Shown one piece after another: positions 33,875 to 40,934 of a stretch of DNA of 64,000 nt. Under the pieces are notes generated by a model that saw only the letters and a program-made list of their open reading frames with translations, was not told where the DNA came from and ran no database searches. The stretch's first letter is position 1. Every line of letters begins with the position of its first letter. The stretch lies in assembly GCF_003259155.1 (NCBI RefSeq), contig NZ_QGMQ01000008.1, forward strand, positions 62,001 through 126,000, read 5' to 3'. Origin of the DNA: Marinimicrobium alkaliphilum. Its GTDB lineage: Bacteria; Pseudomonadota; Gammaproteobacteria; Pseudomonadales; Cellvibrionaceae. A program made the position numbers and the translations under genes.

Positions 33875-36301
33875 GTGATAAAACGCAGTCTTTGTCTGGC
33901 AATGCTGATGGCGAGCCAGGCCGCCTGGTCGAATGAAGTGTCCGGTGTGGTGCGTGACGCCCAGGGCCAGCCGGTGCCCAACGCCCGGGTAGAGGTGGTC
34001 GGCAGTCACGTGCGTGTCAATACCGATGCCGAGGGCCGGTTTGAGCTCCAGGGCCTGGCTGCCGAGGGCGTTGAGTTGCATATCGAGGCGCCGACGTTTG
34101 CCCACCGGATTGTGCATGCCCCCGTATCCGATGGCACGCCGCTGGAGATTCGCCTGTCGCGTTCGGTGCTGGAAGTGATTGATGTCCGGGCACTGCCCTG
34201 GCACGCGTCCAAGCTGGAATCGGCGCGCCCGGTGGATGCCCTTGCAGGCGAGCAACTGCGCAACCGCCAGACCTCGACCCTGGGCGACACCCTGGCGCTC
34301 GAATTGGGTGTGCATTCCAATTACTACGGTCCCGTTGCCAGCAGCCCGGTGATTCGCGGTCTGGAAGGCCCGCGGGTGCTGATTACCCAGAATGGGCTGG
34401 GTGCGGGCGATGCTTCGCGTACCGGGCCTGACCATATGGTGGCCACCGAAACGTCCACCGCCCAGCAAATTGAAATCCTGCGCGGCCCCGCAACGCTTCT
34501 GTACGGCAGCGGCGCCATTGGCGGTGTGGTGAACGTGGTGGATGACCGGGTGCCAAGCGATAACGAAACCCGGGGTGAATGGCAGGCCGAGTACAACGAC
34601 GTCGCTGACGAAAAACTGGTGTCCGGCAGCCTGACCACCGGCTTTGATCGTTTTGCTTTTCACGTCGATGGTTTCCTGCGGGAATCCAATGACTACAAGA
34701 TTCCGGTCGCTGCGGAGATAGAGGACGATCACGATCATGGCCACGATGAGCAGGGTCATGGGAATTACCGTCTGGAAAACTCAGCCTACGAAGGTTCGGG
34801 CTTTAACCTCGGCAGTAGTTACCTGCTGGATAACGGTTTCGTGGGAATTTCCTACGGCCGACTGGAACGCACTTATGGCATTCCCGGCCACAGTCACGGT
34901 GAAGGCGACGACCACGGCCATGATCATGGTCACGACCACGGAAATGGTCAGGAAGACGAGGAAGATGTGTATTCCGACCTGGTTCAGGATCGTTGGCAGC
35001 TGCACAGTGAATTGACCCTGGACAACCCGATTTTCAGTGCGGTCAATACCCGCCTGGGATACACCGACTACACCCATAAGGAAATTGAACACGGCCAGGT
35101 GTTCACCACCTTCGATGTCACCAGCTATGAAGGCAAGATGGATCTGTTTCACCATCCGATCGCTCACTGGCGCGGTGCGTTGAGTCTGCAGTACAAATAC
35201 GAGGACTACGTCGCCGAGGGTGCAGAAGCGTTCACGCCGCCCTCGGAAACCGAGAGTATCGCGCTGGCATTGGTTGAAGAGCGTCACTTTGGTGATGTGC
35301 AGATTCAATTGGGCGCACGCCTTGAGCGGGTAGAGGTCAAAGCCGATCAGGTTATCGTCGATATGGGTGGCCACGGGCATGATCACGATCATGGGCACGA
35401 CCACGGAAATGAAGAAAACCTGCTCAACGTCTATTCCGTGAAGCATGTCTTTGAGCCCTTCTCGCTGTCAGCGGGCGCGGTTTGGGATTTCGCTTATGGC
35501 TATAACCTGGGTGTCTCCCTGTCCCATTCCCAGCGCGCGCCTTCAGCCGCTGAGCTTTTGTCTCACGGTGCACACATCGGCACCAATGCCTATGAAGTGG
35601 GTGCGCTCTTTGTGATCCATGAGGAAGGCGATGGCGATTACCATTATGACCTTAACCCCAATGTGATTGAGCTGGAAACGTCCAACAATATCGATATCTC
35701 CCTGCGTAAATTCGAGGGCGATATCGGCTTTACCCTGGGTGCTTTCTACAACCAGATCGACGACTTCTACTACCTGCAGGAAACCGGGCTCACTGCCGAA
35801 GCCGGCGGTGATCACGGACACGACCACGGTCATGACCATGGCGATGAAGGTTTTCCGCTGTACATCTACACGGCACGCGATGCTCGCCTCTACGGTTTTG
35901 AGGGCGAGTTTGTGTGGCAGGCCAGTGAGCCGCTCAAGCTGAGTGTGTTCAGCGACTACACGCGCGCCAACTTGCGTGACGGGGGCGATCTGCCACGCAT
36001 TCCTCCGCTGCGGGTGGGCGGTCAGTTGAACTACCGCTTGAACAACCTGGGTGCCGAACTGAACGCCACCCACTACTTCGAGCAGGAAAAAATCGCTGCC
36101 CTTGAAAGCGAAAGTGAGGGCTACACACTGGTGAATGCCCAACTGAGCTATTACCTCACGGCTGCCGGCCAAGATATGACTTTTTATGTGCGTGGCAGCA
36201 ACCTGTTGGACGAGGAAGCGCGCCCGCATACCTCATTCCTGAAGGATAAGGCCCCTCTGCCCGGTCGGGCCTTCGCGGCGGGCATTCGGGCAACATTTTA
36301 A
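33875..36301 (+). CDS. Zinc-responsive TonB-dependent receptor with His-rich loops (ZnuD-like)
   Basis: 808 residues. A signal peptide (IKRSLCLAMLMASQAAWS) leads to a carboxypeptidase-like beta domain (GVVRDAQGQPVPNARVEVVG, about 25-105), a plug (LGDTLALELGVHSNYYGPVASSP split over two motifs; VIRGLEGPRVLITQNGLG) and a barrel ending GRAFAAGIRATF. Three or four long loops are runs of His-Asp-Gly (for example DHGHDHGHDHGNG), expected to bind Zn2+ outside the cell. An in-frame ATG exists at 33854, but GGAGG lies 9 bp before the GTG at 33875, which starts the signal peptide. The tandem Zur boxes upstream and the AztD-like gene downstream support high-affinity zinc uptake. Confidence 0.88.
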   Translation: MIKRSLCLAMLMASQAAWSNEVSGVVRDAQGQPVPNARVEVVGSHVRVNTDAEGRFELQGLAAEGVELHIEAPTFAHRIVHAPVSDGTPLEIRLSRSVLEVIDVRALPWHASKLESARPVDALAGEQLRNRQTSTLGDTLALELGVHSNYYGPVASSPVIRGLEGPRVLITQNGLGAGDASRTGPDHMVATETSTAQQIEILRGPATLLYGSGAIGGVVNVVDDRVPSDNETRGEWQAEYNDVADEKLVSGSLTTGFDRFAFHVDGFLRESNDYKIPVAAEIEDDHDHGHDEQGHGNYRLENSAYEGSGFNLGSSYLLDNGFVGISYGRLERTYGIPGHSHGEGDDHGHDHGHDHGNGQEDEEDVYSDLVQDRWQLHSELTLDNPIFSAVNTRLGYTDYTHKEIEHGQVFTTFDVTSYEGKMDLFHHPIAHWRGALSLQYKYEDYVAEGAEAFTPPSETESIALALVEERHFGDVQIQLGARLERVEVKADQVIVDMGGHGHDHDHGHDHGNEENLLNVYSVKHVFEPFSLSAGAVWDFAYGYNLGVSLSHSQRAPSAAELLSHGAHIGTNAYEVGALFVIHEEGDGDYHYDLNPNVIELETSNNIDISLRKFEGDIGFTLGAFYNQIDDFYYLQETGLTAEAGGDHGHDHGHDHGDEGFPLYIYTARDARLYGFEGEFVWQASEPLKLSVFSDYTRANLRDGGDLPRIPPLRVGGQLNYRLNNLGAELNATHYFEQEKIAALESESEGYTLVNAQLSYYLTAAGQDMTFYVRGSNLLDEEARPHTSFLKDKAPLPGRAFAAGIRATF

Positions 36302-36316
36302 GTATCGACTATGGAG

Positions 36317-36340
36317 GCCCGGCCCCGTCGGTCGGGCTTT
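36317..36340 (+). terminator. Weak attenuator-like hairpin between zinc receptor and AztD-like gene
   Basis: GCCCGGCC (36317-36324) pairs with GGTCGGGC (36330-36337, one G.T pair), followed by only three T residues. A second small perfect hairpin GAGATT/AATCTC (36341-36359) sits just before the next ribosome-binding site. These could lower downstream expression relative to the receptor, but evidence is structural only. Confidence 0.35.
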
Positions 36341-36374
36341 GAGATTAACAAGCAATCTCTCAGGAGAGGAACGT

Positions 36375-37808
36375 ATGAACAAACACGCTATTTCGTATCT
36401 GACTTACCCCGCCTTGGCACTAAGTGCGGTATTACTTACAGCCTGCGGCGGCAGCAGCACCAACATCATCGAACGTGATCCTATTGCCGACGATGATCAT
36501 GACGACCACCACCATGATCACGGCGACCTCGGCGGCCGCTTGCTGATCTCCGAACACGACGACGATCATGTGTACGTGTATGACGTGGCGCACGAAGAAG
36601 TGATCGCTGAAATGCATCTGGACGGCGTACCCACCGCACTCTACGCGACCCCGGGCCAACGCTACGGCGTGGTGGTGCGCGGCGGCGACAACGGTCAGGT
36701 GAACTTTGTTGACAGCGGCCTCTATTGGGAAGACCACGGCGATCACGGACACATGCACGAGGGCGACCCGGCCCTGCTTGAACTGGAACTGTTCGGCGAC
36801 CGCCCGGCCCACGTCACCAACGGTGGCCACCGCACCGCCATCTTCTTTGATGGCAATGCCGGTGCACCCGCCCAGGTGAAAGTGGTCAACGACCACGATA
36901 TGAGCGCAACGCCGGCACTGCTGGAATACAGCGCCAACCAGCACGGTGCCGCGCAAGTGCGCAGCAGCTACCTGCTGTCCAGCATTCTCGACCACGAGGA
37001 AGAGTCCACATTGCCCAACCTGGTCGGTGTTTATCATCGCCACGACGGCATCTATGAGCTGGAAGAAACCCTGGATGTCGGTTGTCCCGGCTTGCACGGC
37101 AGCGCCCAGAATGCGCACCACATCGCCTTTGGCTGCACCGACGGCGTCCTGCTGATCGAAGAACACCGCCACGACAACAGCCGCGACTACCACGCCCATA
37201 AAATCAGCTCGGAAATCCGTATCGGTACACTCTTCGGCCACGACCACCTGGAAGACTTCGTCGGTGTTGGCGGCGGGGTACTGTATCGCGTGGCCACTGA
37301 AGGCGAAGGCAGCATCGAGCCGATCAACTGGACTGGCGAAGCGGACCTGCCCGTCGTGGGCAGCGTTGACTCGATTGTCTGGGGCGACCTGAGCGCGGTG
37401 GGCTACGCCTTTGCCGAGCACGGCGAGCTGTTCGTCATCCTCGACAACCACGGTGGCCTGACCGTGCTGGATACTCACGACTGGGACGTGGTCGGCGAGC
37501 GCCTGCAAGTGACTCACAGCCACTCAGCCCCGGACGGCCTGCGTTTTGAAATGACCGTGTCCGGCGACGGCCACTTCGTGTTCGTCACCGACCCGGCCGA
37601 GCAGGAAATCCGCGTTGTGGATATCGAAGATCGCGAAGTGTATGACACCTTCTCGCTGGACTTCACGCCCAACAAACTCGTCTGGCTCGGCGTCGTCACC
37701 GAAGAAGATGACCACGACGATCACGGTCATGACGAGCACGGCCACAACGATGACCACGACCATGAAGATGAACACGATCACGGCGATGAGCATGACCACG
37801 ATCATTGA
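36375..37808 (+). CDS. AztD-like zinc-binding beta-propeller lipoprotein
   Basis: 477 residues. A lipobox LLTAC near residue 24 is followed by a His/Asp-rich flexible segment (DDDHDDHHHDHGD, about 39-51). A beta-propeller body with repeated strand pairs (LLISEHDDDHVYVYDVAHEEV; HFVFVTDPAEQEIRVVDIEDREVYD) ends in a C-terminal run of His/Asp/Glu of about 35 residues. This matches the layout of AztD, a periplasmic zinc metallochaperone whose His-rich loop binds Zn2+ and hands it to an ABC binding protein; here it is lipid anchored. GGAGAGGA precedes the ATG at 36375; the 12 upstream codons are rejected. Co-directional with the zinc receptor 73 bp upstream, it likely shares its Zur control. Confidence 0.78.
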   Translation: MNKHAISYLTYPALALSAVLLTACGGSSTNIIERDPIADDDHDDHHHDHGDLGGRLLISEHDDDHVYVYDVAHEEVIAEMHLDGVPTALYATPGQRYGVVVRGGDNGQVNFVDSGLYWEDHGDHGHMHEGDPALLELELFGDRPAHVTNGGHRTAIFFDGNAGAPAQVKVVNDHDMSATPALLEYSANQHGAAQVRSSYLLSSILDHEEESTLPNLVGVYHRHDGIYELEETLDVGCPGLHGSAQNAHHIAFGCTDGVLLIEEHRHDNSRDYHAHKISSEIRIGTLFGHDHLEDFVGVGGGVLYRVATEGEGSIEPINWTGEADLPVVGSVDSIVWGDLSAVGYAFAEHGELFVILDNHGGLTVLDTHDWDVVGERLQVTHSHSAPDGLRFEMTVSGDGHFVFVTDPAEQEIRVVDIEDREVYDTFSLDFTPNKLVWLGVVTEEDDHDDHGHDEHGHNDDHDHEDEHDHGDEHDHDH

Positions 37809-37846
37809 TGGTTTTTTGAGCGCTTCGTAAGAGGGGCCGCGTACGA

Positions 37847-37935
37847 CAGGGGGAAGGGTTTCGAAAACGCATAAACCCATCCCTGGGGCTCCCACGCGTC
37901 TTCCTGACGCGAGGGTTTCGAAACCCTTCCCCCTG
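37847..37935 (-). repeat. Long-armed structured repeat, copy C (reverse orientation)
   Basis: Perfect 20-bp inverted arms (37847-37866 and 37916-37935). Read on the minus strand, the interior has a hairpin with arms CCCTCGCGTC / GACGCGTGGG (one mismatch) and an AGGAA loop, then GAGCCCCAGGGATGGGTTTA, the same core as copies A, B and D. The arm sequence is unrelated to the other copies. Confidence 0.88.
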
Positions 37936-38074
37936 CCGTCCGCTCAGTGCCTCCCCTCCACCTCATCACTCGTTTTGGGGTGAGTGGAGAAAAGAACGCT
38001 GAATTACCCGCACGCGCGGCGGACACATATCGATATGTGGGAAAAAAGAGCGCAGAACGATCCGCAACTGAGTA

Positions 38075-38178
38075 GGTAACTATAGGGGAATGCCTCTGAA
38101 ACCCTCTCTTCAGGGATGAAGAGAGGGAGCTCCAGGGATGGATTCATGCGTTTTCAGAGGCATTCCCCTATAGTTACC
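38075..38178 (+). repeat. Long-armed structured repeat, copy D
   Basis: Perfect 27-bp inverted arms (38075-38101 and 38152-38178). Inside is an 11-bp perfect hairpin, CCCTCTCTTCA / TGAAGAGAGGG around GGGA (38102-38127), then the core AGCTCCAGGGATGGATTCAT before the closing arm. It shows the same order of parts as copies A-C with different arms. Confidence 0.9.
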
Positions 38179-38249
38179 GAATCATCCTAACGAAGCCGCA
38201 ACCCACTTACGAAGTCCCGCATGCAGAGAACCCAAAACCGCAACGAACC

Positions 38250-39359
38250 CTAAAACGTATACGTCAACGCCATAAACCCGCGTGTCAAATACCGTCCCTC
38301 AACAATCGGCGAAGCCCCAATCTTAGAATCCAGCGTCTCATACGCCAAACTCACCGTCGCCATCCAATCCGGCGTCAACTCCAACATCGACATCATCCCC
38401 ACCGACCAACTCATCGCATCACTGATGACATAGGCCGGGCGATCCTCCCGCGCCGCCGAAGCGGGCACCCCAAACTCATAATTCGCCAGATCACCATCCA
38501 GCCAACTCACCGCCACCGACGGCGCCAGGCGCAGCGTGCCAAACTGAAAACCGCGCGACAGGGACGCGCGCGCGATACCGGCGTCGATCCGTCCGAGCAA
38601 ATCATGGGTATAGCTGAGTGACAGATTGACACCGGCAGGCAGGCGCGTATTCACCGCCAGGCCTCCGAACACCGTGGTCTGGCGATCGCCCAGGCCCATC
38701 AGTATGTCACTGTCATCCTCGTCATAGGCGCTGAAGCGCATCTCCGCGCGTGCTGCCAGGCGCACGCGATCCGACCCGTACACATTGACGTTCACGATCG
38801 GCCCCAGAAACTGCACCCGATCGCCGAAGTACACGAGGGTCGGAATCGGTTGCAGGCGCAGGGTATTGCTGCCCACGTACGGCGAGCTTTGCAGCGCCGT
38901 GCCGATGCCCACACCGATCTGCCCGCGATCGCCCAGAGGGCGGGCGAGGGTGAGGGTCTGCTCGACGCGCTCGTCAACGGACAGGCTGATTCGGGCGCGG
39001 CTGAAGCTCGGCGGCCCTCGGGGCGCGTAGTTATTGGACAGGGCGATAGGCTCGCGCGGAATGCCCACGAAGTTACGGTCGAGCACGCCATTGCGGTTCT
39101 CGTCGTGAAACACAATCAGCGCATAGTCGCCGGGTTCCAGGTCGGCGATTTCGAAAATCTGGTCGTGACTGTCGATGACGAAGGTCTCACGCACCAACGG
39201 GTCGCGAAATTCGCCAAAACGGGTGGCATCGTCAAATACCAGTGCGACCAGCTCGCCTTGGCCGGGGCTGTTGGTGAGGCTGAAGGCCAAAGTGGCGGCC
39301 TGAAGTTGGCCGGTAAGTGTGCTTAAAAGCACAAAAAAGGCTATGCTTGTCAGACGCAT
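38250..39359 (-). CDS. DUF2141 domain fused to MipA/OmpV-like outer-membrane barrel
   Basis: 369 residues with a signal peptide (MRLTSIAFFVLLSTLTGQLQA). Residues about 22-135 match the DUF2141 pattern (DPLVRETF, LEPGDYALIVFHDENRNGVLDRNFVGIP, EPIALSNNYAPRGPPSFSRA). From about 150 the protein is an amphipathic beta barrel of MipA/OmpV style (LRLQPIPTLVYFGDRVQFLG...) ending in the aromatic terminus MALTYTF. The start at 39359 follows TAGGAGA; 8 upstream codons are ignored. The two domains are usually separate proteins. Possibly a scaffold or small-ligand porin; function unknown. Convergent with the AztD-like gene across repeats C and D. Confidence 0.75.
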   Translation of the reverse strand: MRLTSIAFFVLLSTLTGQLQAATLAFSLTNSPGQGELVALVFDDATRFGEFRDPLVRETFVIDSHDQIFEIADLEPGDYALIVFHDENRNGVLDRNFVGIPREPIALSNNYAPRGPPSFSRARISLSVDERVEQTLTLARPLGDRGQIGVGIGTALQSSPYVGSNTLRLQPIPTLVYFGDRVQFLGPIVNVNVYGSDRVRLAARAEMRFSAYDEDDSDILMGLGDRQTTVFGGLAVNTRLPAGVNLSLSYTHDLLGRIDAGIARASLSRGFQFGTLRLAPSVAVSWLDGDLANYEFGVPASAAREDRPAYVISDAMSWSVGMMSMLELTPDWMATVSLAYETLDSKIGASPIVEGRYLTRGFMALTYTF

Positions 39360-39522
39360 CGGGTCTCCTAGTGGGCAGGGCATCTAAAGCCGAGCCAAGT
39401 CCGTAGTGATGGTAGTTACCCATACGTGAGCCATCGCGCCTCAGTTTAGAGGTGTGGGATTCTTTTGTCTAAAACTCACGTCATTTCAAAGTAGTCAAAC
39501 CGAATACCGGGGGAGCAACACT

Positions 39523-40806
39523 GTGAGTAATCAGGAATTGCAGCAACTGAAAGAGAAATACGTCGCTGCCGGGGCCGCGAGTCCCAATCAGCAATTTGCC
39601 GATCACGCACTCAATGCCGAGGTATGGGATGCCGACGGCAAGCGTATGATCGATTTTGCGGGCGGTATCGGGGTACTGAATATCGGCCATCGTCACCCGA
39701 AGGTGGTGGCAGCCGTCAAGGCGCAGCTGGACAAGGTGATGCACACCTGCCAGACCGTGATGCCGTATGAGGGCTACGTACGCGTAGCGCAACGTTTGAG
39801 CGAGATTACGCCGGTACGCGGGCACGCGAAAGTGATGCTGGCCAACTCCGGCGCCGAGGCGCTGGAGAACGCTGTCAAAATCGCCCGGGCGGCGACCGGT
39901 CGTACCAACGTCATCTGTTTCGATGGCGGTTATCACGGTCGCACCTTTATGACCATGGCCATGAACGGCAAGGTCAATCCCTACCAGGGCGATTTCGGCC
40001 CCATGCCGGGCAACGTCTACCGCGCACCTTATCCGGTGCCCTACCACGGTGTGACCGAGGAAGAAGCCATTCGCGGTCTGGAAATGACCCTGCGGACCGA
40101 CTCCGGTCCCGCCGATACTGCGGCCATTGTGCTGGAGCCGATCATTGGCGAAGGCGGTTTCTACCCGGCGCCGGCGAGCTTCCTCAAGAAAATTCGCGAA
40201 ATCTGCGACAAACACGACATTCTGATGGTGGTGGACGAGGTCCAGAGCGGCTTTGGTCGCACCGGCAAGATGTTTGCCATCGAGCACAGCGGTGTTGAGC
40301 CCGACATGATGACCATGGCCAAGAGTATGGCCGACGGTATGCCGATCTCTGCCGTGGTAGGCACCGACAAGGTGATGGACAGCTCCGGCCCCAACTCCCT
40401 GGGCGGCACCTATACCGGCAGCCCGGTCGCCTGCGCGGCGGTTTTGGCAGTCCTGGATGTGTTTGAGGAAGAGGATATCCTGGGCAAAAGTCAGCGTCTG
40501 GGTGAAAAGCTCTCCGAGCGCTTTGCCCGCTGGCAAGAGACCTTTCCCTTTGTCGACAACCCGCGCGGCCTGGGCGCCATGGTTGCGTTCGAGCTCGTGG
40601 ACAGTAAATCCTCGCACAAGCCGCGTCCGGATCTGGTGGCTGAATTGCTCAAATACACCAAGGAAAACGGCCTGATTCTGTTGAGCTGTGGCATGCACGG
40701 CAATGCCGTCCGCTTCCTGATGCCGATCACCATCGAAGATGACGTGCTCGAAGAGGGCCTGGCCATCGTCGAGGAAGGCCTGAAAACATTGGCGAAAAAG
40801 GGATAA
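39523..40806 (+). CDS. gabT: 4-aminobutyrate aminotransferase (class III)
   Basis: 427 residues, the usual GabT length. A cytoplasmic PLP enzyme, it moves the amino group of GABA to 2-oxoglutarate to give succinate semialdehyde and glutamate. Motifs: NSGAEALENAVKIARAATGR, the catalytic-site VVDEVQSGFGRTGKMFA and the PLP lysine in TMAKSMADGMPISAVVG, then GGTYTGSPVACAAA-type phosphate contact. The frame opens at 39454, but GGGGGAG lies 8 bp before a GTG at 39523, taken as start (VSNQELQQLKEKYVAAGA). No gabD neighbour is seen. Related omega-amino-acid aminotransferases are the alternative. Confidence 0.85.
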   Translation: MSNQELQQLKEKYVAAGAASPNQQFADHALNAEVWDADGKRMIDFAGGIGVLNIGHRHPKVVAAVKAQLDKVMHTCQTVMPYEGYVRVAQRLSEITPVRGHAKVMLANSGAEALENAVKIARAATGRTNVICFDGGYHGRTFMTMAMNGKVNPYQGDFGPMPGNVYRAPYPVPYHGVTEEEAIRGLEMTLRTDSGPADTAAIVLEPIIGEGGFYPAPASFLKKIREICDKHDILMVVDEVQSGFGRTGKMFAIEHSGVEPDMMTMAKSMADGMPISAVVGTDKVMDSSGPNSLGGTYTGSPVACAAVLAVLDVFEEEDILGKSQRLGEKLSERFARWQETFPFVDNPRGLGAMVAFELVDSKSSHKPRPDLVAELLKYTKENGLILLSCGMHGNAVRFLMPITIEDDVLEEGLAIVEEGLKTLAKKG

Positions 40807-40878
40807 CCCCAAAAACCGCTATCGCTTGCGGTTATAACCCTAGAGCAAATAACTATTTTGCCTGGGGCGCCAGTTTCG

Positions 40879-40927
40879 CTATCCTGCGCGGCTAGTTTCC
40901 AATAAAACCCGCAGTTGCGCAGGATAG
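40879..40927 (+). promoter_or_regulatory. Shine-Dalgarno-sequestering hairpin before the SLC13 permease gene
   Basis: CTATCCTGCGC (40879-40889) is the exact reverse complement of GCGCAGGATAG (40917-40927), with a 27-nt loop. The AGGA at 40921-40924 is the best ribosome-binding site for the ATG at 40935 and lies inside the stem. Folding of the leader would hide it, making this a candidate translational switch. Confidence 0.5.
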
Positions 40928-40934
40928 TGTTCGT

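Larger units (their letters stand above)
37809..38249. other. 441-bp gap holding two structured repeats between convergent genes
   Basis: Between the AztD-like gene (plus) and the outer-membrane protein gene (minus) lie structured repeat C (37847-37935, inverted orientation) and D (38075-38178). The ~140 bp between them shows no convincing ORF. No U-tract terminator is present, so these elements may be what ends transcription from both sides. Confidence 0.6.

Noticed and set aside
34717-35862. Metal repeat stretches as a CRISPR or minisatellite outside coding sequence
   Set aside because: They are in-frame His/Asp/Gly codons inside a complete receptor gene.
39481-40812. 443-residue minus-strand ORF
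   Set aside because: Antisense to gabT, whose PLP motifs are complete.
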